Shown here piece by piece: positions 36,372 to 49,100 of a DNA stretch of 64,000 nt. Numbering within the stretch: position 1 is the first letter of the stretch; every line of letters begins with the position of its first letter. Origin of the DNA: Lycocorax pyrrhopterus obiensis (Eukaryota; Chordata; Aves; Passeriformes; Paradisaeidae). The DNA lies in the NCBI GenBank assembly GCA_014706295.1, contig JACSVZ010000004.1:6875465-6939464 (forward strand). Reading direction: 5' to 3'. The notes beneath the pieces were generated by a model, which was not told the DNA's origin, searched no databases, and saw nothing but the letters and a program-made list of their open reading frames with translations. A program made the translations under genes and the position numbers.

Positions 36372-36464
36372 TTTCACTTGATGCTAAAGTCACTTAAATC
36401 AAAAAATCATTTAAGTATATCTGGCACAGGGCTTTTTTTTTTTTTTTGTAAATCAAAGTGAAAT
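36372..36464. repeat. Nested inverted repeats with poly-T spacer
   Basis: An inner pair ACTTAAAT / ATTTAAGT (36392-36399 and 36409-36416) lies inside an outer pair TTTCACTTGAT / ATCAAAGTGAAA (36372-36382 and 36452-36463, one indel). A 15-T run occupies 36433-36447. Could be a decayed small fold-back element or chance in AT-rich DNA. Confidence 0.5.
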
Positions 36465-37840
36465 ACACAAAACCAATTTAATCACAAAAGTACCACTTCC
36501 TTCAGGATGTCAGTAATTCTCAAAATTGCTTTAGATATTTGCTAGATATCAGAAATGGGTAATGCAGCATTTTAAGTGGCAGAAATGCATTAGTACTATG
36601 TAAGTACATGATCCTTAATGTACTAATCTCAGCAATATGTGTAATGAGAACTTTCAGTAACACTTTATTTTAAGTGTCCTCTGAGAAATGCTAATTTACA
36701 ATGAAACACCTATGGAAGTACATGTGACATTTACATGAATACCAAATGAATTCATTTTGATCAATGCTATTACAATGAATATGATGTGAATTCACAATGA
36801 TACGGGGTTTAAAGAATTACCGCATTTTCCTTGAATATTTCATGTTTTGAAGAGCAGCATGTGTTAAAAAGCATGCTACATGTTCATCAGGAGCTCTGTG
36901 TGTTAGGATGTGCAAGAGACGCCTCACGGGACTGTTTAAAACATGTTGGCATCATTTAAAAAACTAACAAAGAACACCTGTTAGGAGTGGCACAGGTTCT
37001 CACTTCGGTGCCAGCAATGAGATCTGCTGAGCTCCATGGATTCCTTGGCTTGCGTTTGAGGACAGCGTATGGAATATGGGGCTGGACTTTGTACCCACTG
37101 CTCACCCAGGCACACAACTACTCACCCACCCAAAAACCAGCAGTACAATCTAGTGCAGAGCACGTTCATACCCAAGGACAGGGTGACTTGTGCATTAAAG
37201 AAAACTAACTGAGGAGCCCCTCTACAATCTGACCATCAGTGTCAGGAAAGGAATGGCTGCGACTTGCAGCCTTTGTGAAGACAACATTTACTTTGAGTGC
37301 CAGAGCAGGGGCTGAGGTTTCAGAAACATGAGCCCCACTGTTGTCCTTTCTAACTGAGAAGCCTTGAACAACCCCAAGATGTAGAGAAAATGTTTTGAAA
37401 GCCCTTAACACGCTAACTGGTGGAGAAAAAAAACATGGTCAAAAGCTACCAACAAACTAAAACAGCTGATTGAGCCTCTGTAGGTTTGCTGTTAGCTCTC
37501 CCAAACCTGTTGTCCTGGCTGGTTGTCCTGGCTGCCATTCCTTTCAAATCTGTGACATTTCAGAGTATGTTCTGGTGACAATGCAGGCATTCCTGGTGGG
37601 TCACAGCTCTCCTGGCAGGCAGGGAGAGCAGTCCACCACCAAGTCCAGAAACTGCTGCGAGACCCTCTGCAAACTCTGTCCTTTCCGTGGCAGAGGCCAC
37701 AGCCAGCTACAGCTGCATGAAAATGGTCAGCATTTGAGTAATGAATAAATGGAAGAAAGACAGACAGGAAGGTGATAATAGAGCTGGTCCAAGATGTTGC
37801 AGAGCTTTACATTCCTTGGAAACAGCAACAAGGCATGAAC
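36465..37840. other. Unique non-coding sequence
   Basis: AT-rich to about 36960 with repeated ACAATGAA words around 36700-36800. No gene or named repeat. A 13-bp word GTTGTCCTGGCTG is duplicated in tandem near 37509-37534. Confidence 0.4.
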
Positions 37841-38010
37841 ACAGAATCACAGAATAAACTGAGTTGGAAGGGACCCACAAGAATCATGGAGCCCTGCACA
37901 GCACCATCCCCAAAAGTCACACAGTGTGCCCAAGAGTATTGTCCAAACACTTCTTGAGCTCTGTCAGGGCCCAGACCTCAGCAACAAATCCTTATAAAAA
38001 GCAGTGACCC
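37841..38010 (-). repeat. Avian CR1 LINE 3' end fragment
   Basis: The plus strand reads AGAATCACAGAATAAACTGA, GTTGGAAGGGACCCACAAGA, ATCATGGAGCCCTGCACAGC and GAGTATTGTCCAAACACTTC then TTGAGCTCTGTCAGG, the reverse complement of a CR1 3' end common in neoavian birds. About 10 bp expected between ATCATGGAG and CCCTGCACAG are missing, so this copy carries a small internal deletion. Similarity fades after about 37970. This is the youngest-looking insertion in the window and the best pointer to a bird. Confidence 0.85.
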
Positions 38011-41000
38011 CTGACTAATTTTATTTCACTTGAAAAACCTTCATAAGAACTTCTTCTATACATATTATGTATCTATATGGCAACAGCAGTGTTCTTTAAA
38101 TGTGACTGTGAATTCTCCTTTTTCTTACTGTGAACCAGCCTTGGGTTTATTTAGGATTATTTCCTCTCACATCCACATTTAGTGGTTGATGCCAGTGAGC
38201 AACTGGGCTAATCGAGGTGTGACACCCGGCAGAGCAGAGGCTGAAGGGAATCTGTGTGTGTTGGCTGAGCGCTGAAAGGTCCCACTGATTGCCAGCGCCC
38301 GGCCTCTGCCTGGGCTATCAGGCGTCGGGAGCGACTCGAAGCTTGGAAAGGACACGGGAATCCTCTTACAGCACCGAAGGTCCCTCCTCACACAGTGCCA
38401 ACTATCTCCTGTGAGACACTCCCACACTTCCCAGACACATCCCTAACACTGGTGCTCAGCACCTCATTCACGGAGCCACGAGGTTTAGACACCGCAACAC
38501 CACAGAAATTCCCATCTGCCATAAAGAAATCCAATCCACTCATGACCCTACTGCCAAAATCACCCGAAAAGTTACAGTTCAAGGTGCATGTGCCTGTACA
38601 GATGGATGTCTACACACTCCTACAAGCACACACATGCACACATAATTCCTCGGGGATAAAACAGGCTTGTAAACTTCCCCTGTTTAGGCATCAAAGAAGG
38701 GACTGTTGATTTGACTGGAAATTAGAAGAGAGTGTAATAAAAGCATAAGAGAGATCCTGAACTATTGTGCCTGTGTTGGCATGAGCTGCAGAAGTGCAGC
38801 AAAGCACTTCATTCTGTCATCAAAAAAAAAAAAAGGAAAATGAAATTTTTGATGTTTACATTTAATTCACTCTTTTAATTCAGCCAAAAAGCCAGAAGAG
38901 TGGTAAAAGAAAACGTGGTGTTTCATTTGTCTGTTTCTGGGATAAGAAACCTAAACAAGGAACAGACTACAGATAACAAGTTTAAAATACGATGTAGAAT
39001 AATAAGAACACCATTAATATAATTTCTCACTCTACTTTTGCTCATCTGGACCCCATGGTTTTTGGGATGAAGCTGGTGCTATGAGATATATGTTAAAATT
39101 CACATTTTGTTTAGTCATTAGAAGCCTGGAATTCAGATACCAAAAAAGAGTGAGGAAAGAGAGAGATGAGAAATTGCAAAAATTTTCTCAGAAAATTGCC
39201 TCAGAATGAAATTCTGCCCTTTTCTTCTACTCCAAAAAGTCATTACCATCTGACAGCTGTTTAGTGGCATATGTGTGTTGGTGGTACCAGTCCAATTCCT
39301 AGTGGGCAGGTGTCTGCATCACAAAAGCCACCATCACAATTGGCACTAATTGGCACCCTTGCCGGCAGTCTCCATAAAGAAAATAAGGATTAGATGGCAC
39401 TGAGATCAAATTATCCTGTCACCATAAAGGTGATCCCCCCTCTAGGTCAGAAAGGCCTGTTGGCAGGACAGTTTGGGGAAGTTTGCACTTCCTGGGCTCT
39501 TGTTCTGACGGAGAGACACGAAATGTCGGGTGTCTGATGCTGGAAATGAGGCTTCTTTCACAGGCGCTTCCACTTCGCATTTCCAGCTGAATTTCAGAAC
39601 AAAAAAAACCCCAAACCAACACCCAAACTCAAAACTCAAACAACAAACCAGAAAATTCCCTCTTAATTTGGACATTTCCCATACAAACTTGCTATTTTAT
39701 GCAGATAGTCACCACATTGCTGTGCTGGGGTATCAGTATATCTGATGCCTTTCTTTGTATGGTTTTTTTCCTTTTTTTTTTTTTTTTTTGGAACAGCATG
39801 CAAATTCTGTGATTTTTCTAAGTATAGGGTGCAAAATACCCTGGAAAGTGGGGGGGAGGGGGGATGTCTTACAGCTCAGCAAGCTTTATGAGGATATTCT
39901 CTTAGTTATTGAGATGAGTTGAATAATTCTCCACTAATTTATACACCAGTGAAACTGGCCTGTTGGCAAGTCCACAATTAATGCGAATGCCAAGTGGGAT
40001 TGCAGCTTTGTTTCATCTAGGAAAACACTTAGCTGAACAGCAGCTTTCCCAGCTGAAAATGTGTGTCTGTCTTTAAACTTGCAACAGAAGCTGGCATTTC
40101 TTCGTTTCCATTCACTCTATCATTATGATGCATTATACAAAGTAATGATGTAATACTCTGGAAAGCTGAAACGCTAGCTCTTTGCCAAAAATAATAATAC
40201 AAAAAGTGTACAATTATTTTCATCTATGAAAGCCACTCTCACTACCATCTCCAGCTCCCCAGTCAAAGAGAAATCTTTCCTAATAGTAGATCATTTCTTT
40301 CTGTTTGTGAATCAAACATGAATGTGGAAGGGGGGGATGCCAGCTCATCCGTGCTGAATTACAACTTTTGAAAGATGTAAACATATTCATCTCTCCAGCA
40401 CGGTAGCTCGTCACCACACGTCCCTCACACCTCCATCTCAGTAGTGATTCTCCCCTTACCTGTGGGACATGTTGTTTCCTTCTCTAAGTGGCTGCATTGG
40501 GGCTAAGTGTGAAGGGATTACTGGAGGCAAAAAAAGGCACCAGGATTTGGACCTTGGTCAAAGGATCAAAATGCCAGGAATTTTTCAGGCCCGCTCATAC
40601 CAATCCGCAGTCACAAAAATGATGTATGCACAATGATGATGCTTGGGCAGGGATGCAACCTGCCCCAGAGCACAAAAAAGGCCATGAGGGAGCAGAAACG
40701 AGATGTCCACTGCTTTGGGTGAAGCATCTGCTCTGCTGCTTTATCTCCCAGTTCCTACAGCCCCAGTGCCACACACGCCTCAATAGCAAAGCCATGGAAA
40801 TCAATGTATGGTGGCCTCGGCACGAGGACCAAAATGCATCCACACATTTCCCAGCCACAGATGGCCAGGGAAACGGCAGCTCCATGACAAACAGTGCCAT
40901 GAGCAGGTGATGAAGGTGAAGCTGCAAAACAAACTCACCACCAAAGCGATTTGTATTTTGATCACCACACTGGTGATCCCAGGACAGAGTTTGCCGCTGT

Positions 41001-41269
41001 CGGTGCTCCGAGGGCAGAGCTGAGGTCTGGTTGTGCAGAGAAGCAAGGAGAGACCTGGGTGTGTCACAGAGCTCCAGATGGCTTTTTAGGAGGAAAACTA
41101 AAAAGCAGGATAAAAGGGAAGCACCGTGGCTGGCGGAGTGTGAGTGGTGGGGTTCGGGTGCAGGAGGCAGGCACTGTGCACCAACCAGGAGCAGGTTTGC
41201 CAGGCACGGGAAACTCTGCTCCCACAGTGATATACAACCCCACAGTAAGTGTATCTTAATAATACAATA
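38011..41269. other. Unique non-coding sequence with simple repeats
   Basis: Holds a poly-A run near 38822-38834, an 18-nt poly-T tract at 39772-39789 and a G-rich tract at 39850-39863. Between 38210 and 38345 there are several CpGs. No gene or named repeat is recognised. Confidence 0.4.
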
Positions 41270-42200
41270 AAGTGTTAGCTCTGATTAGAAAAGAAAGATG
41301 AATTCTTCTGCTAAACCAGGGTAACCCTAAAAGCGTGTTAACATGAAATACTAAATAAAATGCTACTCATCTATAATAAATCTTATTACACATTTTGGCA
41401 ATTTTACTACTAACATACCGAAGGTTTCAAGCAATGTTTGAAAATAGAAATCTTAAATTGAATCATTGTTGCATGAATATATGCAAAATATTCATTTCTA
41501 GCACTGTGAGGGTTGAGTGCTTTTAAATTGGAGAAATCACTCATGACTTCACCTTTTCATGCAAGATAAAGTTGTATGTGGTAACATCATTACAATGTCA
41601 TGAAAGAAGTGGAAATCATACAACAGTTCTGCCTAAAGCTAATATACAAAAAAGTACTTCTATATTTTTCAATATTGTTCAATATTTAAAGGTGCAGTGC
41701 GAGGCTTTAAATATATTAAAAAAATCATTAGACTTCAGATGTCAGTGCGGCCTTCACTGAGTACTGAGACTAATAAAATCATTGATGAGATCTCTTTAAT
41801 ATTTAACAGAATTCATGTCTTAGGTACTAGCCTATTTTCAACTCCAGTATCTTCAGAGGGAACTAAATATAGAAATAAAAACAGCAAACGATTTATGTGA
41901 CGGTCATTATGGATTTTTTTTAACTAGGGCACTAAAATTAAACTATTTACTCAATAATACTGTCATAACAACAGAGAAAACGCTGCGACATTTAAATAGT
42001 CTTTCCTATAAATCCTTTAGCAGGAGATTACTTCAAAAGTACATAACACTTTTATACACATTAACAATCAGTAAATTCAATCAGCGAAAACGAACGAGCA
42101 GATTTTGCAGTGAGTTGCCGCACCATGAATCGCCAATATAGAGTGCAGAAGACTTCTGCAATCTTGAAGGTGTTTTAAAATAGTGGGAAGGGGATAATTT
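41270..42200. promoter_or_regulatory. AT-rich CNE-like region
   Basis: Almost 1 kb of AT-rich, repeat-free DNA. CpGs are kept at 42085-42133 (CAGCGAAAACGAACGAGC, TTGCCGCACCATGAATCGCC), where a cluster is unexpected. The part near 41330-41480 also has an evolved, non-random look. Whether it is one element or several cannot be told without alignment. Confidence 0.3.
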
Positions 42201-42604
42201 GAGTTTATATACTTCTTTCCCTTTTCTTCCCTCTGATTAAAAAGAAAATTAGACCTGAAAGTTCAGCTTCAGAAGTAGAAGTTACATTAAAAAAGCCCAC
42301 CCTGTAATTTAACTATATTATTTTTTATAGCATGTGTGGGGGGAAAAAGAAGAAAAATCAGGGTAAGGCAATCACCCAGCGTCAAGTTCAACTTTAAACC
42401 CTGGTACACATGAAATGGATAGCTCCATCTCGTCACGGCAGCCCTCGCTCCAGAGCCCAGAGTCACGGGAATGCAAAGCAAAAACGTCTCCAGCTTCCAA
42501 TTCCAACCCCGCTGCCCAAATACTCGTGTTTGCTAAAACAGAAATGCACCTTTCTAAATTATTGTCTCATTTTTATGTTGAAAAATATTTTTTTTGAAGT
42601 CCCA
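42201..42604. other. Unique non-coding sequence
   Basis: No repeat or gene recognised between the AT-rich block and the CpG-dense patch. Confidence 0.4.
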
Positions 42605-42730
42605 CCTGCCGTGGCCGGGCGGTTGCTAGGTGACGGTGCCGCACGGACCGTCGCCGGTGATGAATGGCCCGGCTGGCGGCGGTCCCCGCTCCGCCACCGC
42701 CACTCGTGCCCTCCGACGGCGCTGCCACCA
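42605..42730. promoter_or_regulatory. Very CpG-dense patch with RFX-like X-box
   Basis: About nineteen CpGs fall within roughly 120 bp. At 42622-42634 GTTGCTAGGTGAC closely fits the 13-bp RFX X-box form (GTTGC, spacer, GGYRAC). Such a combination is common at ciliary-gene and other promoters. No initiator-linked transcript can be shown, and the overlapping open frames on both strands look like GC artefacts. A promoter or alternative first exon is possible. Confidence 0.45.
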
Positions 42731-45700
42731 ACCAGCACACAGGCTGCAAAGGCCACGGCCACATTTTGGCAGCACGAGGGTTGGGCTGCCCTGCACCAGC
42801 CCGGCCAGGGGGATGTCAGTGTGTCACCAGTGGCCTCACCACCCTTCTGGCTCCGGCAGCGGTGCCGAAGCCAATGGGGGCGTGAAGCTGACCCAGGCGG
42901 TGATCAGAGCCTGTCTAAAAAGCAATGACGGCAGTGTTGTGGTTCAGGAGACCCCAGAAAAGGAATGGATGCTCAAAGGTGATGCTCCATAGTCTGCTGT
43001 GGCCACCATCAGACCCTGGCCAACACTGTCACCGAACCTGTCCGTATCTCAGATCCTCACAAAACAGGTTGGGTGTTCCTCTTGCATTGGTGCCGCAAGT
43101 GCTGCACCTGTCTGGTCACCCCTCTGCTCATCCACCTTGTCTCCACCTTCACGCATCCCACTGGGATGCAGAAAGCAAGGGAAAGAGCCTTTTTAACAGA
43201 ATCCATTGCATTTGAGCAGTGGACAAGGGTGAGTCCTCCTGCAGGCTGGCTGGGAATGAAAACCCCAGGCACAGGGAGGGCTGCTCCCTCACGGGTAACA
43301 CCAACAAGCTGCCCTGGCCATCACAGGTTTCCTTTCTCCTATCCTGACCACACTACCAGCACCGTAACCATCACGAGATGCCCAGGAGCTGGGCGCAACT
43401 GGGAAGTTCTCCGTCTCCCAGCTGACACCAGTATAAACCCAATCCCACCAGACCTCACCTCACCGGGGCTTCCACATGCTCGTTTCATTTAAAAATATAC
43501 GGTGAGGATACGGCAACGAAACAAACAATTTTGTGGTGTTAATCCACAGATTATTGACAAGACAAATGAGATTCCTTGGGTCTAATGCTCTCTGCTACTC
43601 AAGGGCTAGCTAAGCTCTCTTTTTTCAAATATGTGGATTTTGAAATGATGGATCATAATAACAGAGCTGCTGCCTATGAATGGGGATTGCAAACACTTAA
43701 TATTTCAATAGAAGTGTGTGCAACATGATCCAATCACTCTGAAAAATGTACAAAATGGAAATATATAAAGAAAGCAGCTGGCATGAAAGAGAATAAACAA
43801 AGAAATATTGATAAAACTCTGTATGGATTAGGCAAAATATATTCAAGCTGCATTTGAATAATCTCATCTATATTTATATGTGTGTACATATATATATATT
43901 CAAAATACAGAAAGATTTCTTACCTCATCATTTCCCTGCTTTGAAGGACAGACCTCTGAATTAACGCCCCCCCCGCAAATCACAGGGCTGTGCTCGTGCA
44001 CGAGAACCAGAACTCCCCAGATGCTGCTCGTGCCTTGAGAGTGTGCCCACGGCGGGGGGGCGGCTCTGCGGGGAGCTCAGCACCCCTGCCCCGATTCAGG
44101 GAAAGCACGTTTCATGTTAAACCCATGAGGGACCCCTTGGAATATCCATCTTGTCGTTCATTAGACTAATTTCTCGCATGTTTTTACACGGCACACCCCA
44201 GTGGTTCCAGGATCAGGCCAGGAGAAATCATTTGCATTGCACTTCCACTGGAGTATTTACTTCCCTGCGTCTCTGCAGTAAAACCAACCTGACCACTGAG
44301 AGCTGGTGTTATATAAGAGCCGAGTTAGTCTGAAGGCAGAAAATGCACCGTCCTATCACGCAGCTCCCTGGCCCACAGCACGTCCCTGCAGCTGACTGGG
44401 ATCACTGCTGGGGACCATGCACACCCACTGAACCCACACCAAAGTCCCACAAGCTGGTTTAGGCCTCTAATTAAAAAAAAAATTAATCTAAATGATGCTA
44501 CTTTGCAACTGTTGTGGGCTAAGAGGGTGCACACGAGTGGTGAGTACAGCTCAGCTCATGGGTGGGAGCTTGTTACGCTGCAAGAACTTCCTATTGAATC
44601 CGAGCCCCAAGCTATGCTGCAGCTTGAGGAAGGAAGTGGTGCTAGCAACCTTCTCTCATGATTTTCTGCTTGCTTGCTCTCCCTGCACTTCTCCCACCAG
44701 ATCATTGCCAATTTTCACCAGGCCCCTTTGAGCGATAAGGGGAACCACCTCACCACTCCCCAGCTCTCTGCTATCACTCAGTACCAACTTACCACTCCGG
44801 GGTTGTGTTGTGGGGTTTTCCCCTCTTTTAATCACAGATGCCCTAAAAGCCACTTTCCCTCCCCCCACCACAGCAGCCACCCTCTGCAGAGATGGGCATC
44901 ACAGTCAGCTTTGCAAGGGTGTTTTTCCATGGGAGCATTCCATACACCATCACAGCCTCAGTGAGGCTCTCCACCAGCCATGTCAGCCCAGGAACCAGGA
45001 CTTCTCTGGAGCACCACACAGCAGCGTGCCAGGTTGTTGGCTCTTCTCCTGCCACGCTGCATGTTGGCTGATGGGTCTCCAGCACTGCTCACACCTCTCC
45101 CTGGTTTCACAAAGCACCAGCTGTTTTTGAAGAGGAAAACAAAGCAAGAACGGAGCCCCTTTAGGTTCCTGGGTCTGCGTGGCTGCATGTGATGCCTAGG
45201 AATAATTCTGCCAGCAAAACCCTTGGTCACAGCAGGACTATCAGACACACACCATCTCAAATAGAATAGAAAATAGTCTCAATTGCTTAAAGCAGCAGCC
45301 CCATGGCCAGGAAGGGAGCGTGGGGCAGCAGCCCCGACTCTGCTATCTCCTCTCTCAGCTCAATATTGTCATTTATTACTGTAAACCCTAAAACCAACTT
45401 CAATCCCAGTAGGCTAAGAGGCAGCACTTCCCAACACATGCAGCTCCTGGCCACCCAGCACAATTTAGCTGACTGCAGAGACCAAACCCAGTATCTTTGC
45501 ACGCCACAGCACAGCTCTACCTGCACTCCCCAAGCACAGGTTCTCTAGCACTGACTTCAACGAGCAGAAGTTTGAACACTTCATCTTAATCTGCCTGCAG
45601 TGGGTTTACTGGTAGGTCAGCAGCTCTGTTTGCACACTCCCTCAGCAGAATAGCAGCTGCTTGGCTGTGTGACCCGGCAGACCTGTAAGTGGAACATATT

Positions 45701-46116
45701 GGGATCACCTTGCCTGGAAGCAACGTCCCCATGGCAGCATTAAAATCTAGAAGGATGGAGGAGATTCAGACATCTTCTGGCAATGTGCTGCCATTTCCAG
45801 CTGAGCCCTGAGAGACATGAAGGAGGTTTTCAGACCGGGTGTGAATTTCCAAGGACATCACAAACCAGGAGAGGGTATCTGAAACCTAACCCAGCTACAA
45901 CCAGAAGTTTAATTCTGCCTTTTTACATGCCTGGTTTGCTCCTCTCTTACTTTGCCAGCCTATGTCTGAGCACTTACAAATTCCAAACAGACTGTATTTC
46001 CCCCAGATTTACACGCAACTCTGGTCAAAATCTGTCGCTGAATACCAGACTTCTGTAATGAGCCTGAGATATTCTATCGCATTTCTGACTCACATGATAG
46101 GAAGCAGCACAATGAG
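42731..46116. other. Unique non-coding sequence
   Basis: Includes an AT-rich block at 43500-43900 with a (TA)n stretch near 43888-43900, a C8 run at 43967-43974 and a short GC-rich patch at about 44040-44080. The 172- and 139-codon frames near 42410-43492 overlap other frames in GC-rich DNA and lack recognisable domains. Confidence 0.4.
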
Positions 46117-46142
46117 ACACACACACACACACACACACACAC
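46117..46142. repeat. (AC)n microsatellite, 13 units
   Basis: Uninterrupted AC dinucleotides followed by a short C run. Confidence 0.95.
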
Positions 46143-49100
46143 CCCCCAGAGCAGAGGTTTGAAACAGCAGCAGCTTTTCTCCTGGCACAGGGCAGGGGCG
46201 CTTTGGTTTCTTGAACAGGTGGACTACCTGACAAGCAGCGAGTACCCTTACTTTTGACTACTACGCTTTAAATCAGGGCTGTTTGGCAATTCATTAGTGT
46301 CTGCTAACTGTTAAACACAGGAAAGTTCAAAAACATGCATATGTTTCCCTCCCTGCCTCCCAGGTGGTATCTGTTTCAAGCAGCAACCTTTTCACTTCGT
46401 GCATGAAGACTTGTAAACTTCCCGTGGCTACACCAGTGGTTCCTAACCAGGTGCCGGTGCCGGAGCCGCAGTCTCTGAAGAGCAGGAAACTCCATATGCT
46501 GATCTCCGGCTATGTAGATGCCATTCGTTTCTCCTTGAAAGTTTATTGTCAGAATTACTGAAATGTACACAAATGTCTGTATTTGAAGGTGAAATTTGGT
46601 GGAAAAATAAAGATATAATAGGATCCTTTCTTATATAATTTCCTGGTGTGATGTCTGTCTGAAAAATGAGGTGAAATTATATGATGTCAAAAAATCATGT
46701 TTCAAAATGATTGACAACATGTGAGTGTTTTGCATTGTGAAATGAGGTGGAAAATTTTAATTGCATGATGGAAGGACATAATATTTATTAGAACCTTGTA
46801 ACCACACTGGATTTCAGTGGAAAGGACACAATTTTAAATTTTATATTAATACTTCGGGCTAAATCCTAAATGAACACACAGAAGCAAAATTCCGCCTCAG
46901 AATCTGCGAGTAAGTTTTTAATTTCTAATAAGAAAATAGCATCTATAGGGTTGGCACATCACCATAGTGATAAAAAGATTCCCTCATTCATGCATTGCCA
47001 TTCTAATGTGAACAATGTTTAGTGCCTGGCTCCCAGGTCACCAGAGCAATGGTGCTCTGGGCACACGGGGTTTTGATAAAGGTCTGCCTAAGAACTGGGG
47101 AGGAAATTCTAGGAAAACCAAAACTAGCTAATAATTCCAAGCCCACTTCCATCTTTACCAGTGACTATAAACACGGGCTCACATCCACACCTGAGTGCTA
47201 ACTAACCCACATCCTTGCAGACAGGAGCGGCGAATAAATCCCAGGATCAAAGGCATATCAGAGAAAACCCCAAGGAAACGGCCACAAGTTTAGGGAGAGT
47301 CCTGGATGACTGCGTGGTAGGTTAATTACCAGGCTGGCCAGTGCAGCACCAGACAGCAGGAGCTCTCAGAGAAAGTGGTCTAGAGAAGGAAAAAAGTGAG
47401 GTAATTTTAAAAATAGAGATATATATTTACATGGAGGTAACTCAAAGCAATCAATCTTAGCTTTAGGACGTGTCCCAAATAAGTCTTATGTCAGTAAGGG
47501 ATCTGGATCAGGAGTCTATTTAAGGTTCAGCAATATTAGTCACATTTCCTCTCCCTTCCTCCCGCCTGGTGCAAAAGCGGCTTGAGGAACTGAGAGATGG
47601 CAAAGAAAGTTACTCCTTCCCCTCCCAAATTCTGGCACTTTTCTGAGCCTGCTGATAACATCAGAGGCTGAGGGGAAAGGCAAAGGAAGTAGGAAACCCT
47701 GATTTGCAGCCAAGATTTGTGAAGCAGCAGCCTCTGACCAGCCCAGCCCAGCCCAGAGAGGTGCAGGAGCACGGCTGCTTCGCCACCCGTGCCTTCAGCA
47801 ACAGGCTCAATTAACCAGAGGCTTTTTCCCAGAGATCTCTTTCCAGAGAGCTTTCCCGACCAGGAAATGACCAGAGCACAGGTGATTTAACACATCTCCT
47901 CTCACTCATTCGTGCAGTGTCAGGTTTGTATTTGGGGATCTGGATTTTGTCTGGGGTTATAAGATTGAGCAGTCAAAGTCCATACTCATCTTGAGTTGTA
48001 TTCCGCTCTCTCCAGCCTGCCCGGGACCCTGAACCACCCATGGCAAGGAAAAAAAGCCATCCTTAAATACCAAAGTGGAGTACAAAGACGCGTAAAGCAT
48101 AGTTCTCTGTGTAGGCAGAGTAAGTCAGGGTGAATGTGGAAAGACAGCTTTTAAATACGCTGTAATGGCTCTCACTCAAAAAAAAAAAAATCTATGTAAC
48201 CAAAATAAAAAGCATGGACAATCCATAAGTCCAAAGGAAATTTTGAGAGAAATGAAACAAACTCAACCAAGCTGAGTCCCTTTCTGTTCATGTCTGCATT
48301 ATAAATGTCTGTGTGGAGTTGAAGAGAATGGTTAAAATTGTATCCATCGAGCCTAAATGAAGCGCTAGGAAGGGAGACGTATGGAAAGCTGCATAGGGGA
48401 AACAAAAAGGCCAGCTTCAAATTCTGTCAGAGGCTCAGTACAACAGTAATTCACAGAAATTTGGGCTAGGACATAAATCTCAGCGTTGGAATCCTAAAGG
48501 GTCATGGAATGGTCTGCAGCTAGTCAAGCAGAAGAGGTCAGAAATTAAAATGGTTAGAAATGAGTAATAAGAAACCTTAGGTCCTTAAAGAATTTTTTGA
48601 AATGGATATTTATGCTCCTTGCAGAGGAAGGAAGAGATTTTTCTCTTTTCCATCAAATTAGCTTTGACTGAATACTGGGAACAAAATATGCTCCTGAATA
48701 TTCTCACCAGCTTTTGAAAGGTTTTTCTTTTATCTGTGCACCACCACCAAGCAAACCATCCTGCAGAAAAGTTTTGCCCACGCCCCAAGGATGCTCCCAG
48801 AGAGGGGGATTTGCTCATCTTTGCGTGAGAAGCACTTGTGCCTTTCTCCATACTAGGGCAGAAAACAGCAAGGAAGGGTTTATCCCACGGAGCAATGGAT
48901 TTCCCAGAACTCCAGTCCTGGGAAGGTTTGCAACACCCCGTGGCTAACCTGTGACAGATTACCCTGATCTACCTGACACGTGTGCAGAAGGTCCTGTCCC
49001 ACCCTCAGCAGCCCTGCTGGTGTCCCAGGGAGGAGGGGACCATCCTGCACATCGCCAAGCAGAGCAACAAGCCCAACCTCTAACACTTGACTTGTGCTCA

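Noticed and set aside
46434..46510. hAT-like terminal sequence CAGTGGTTCCTAACC
   Set aside because: Only one possible end is visible and no inverted partner or target duplication was found.
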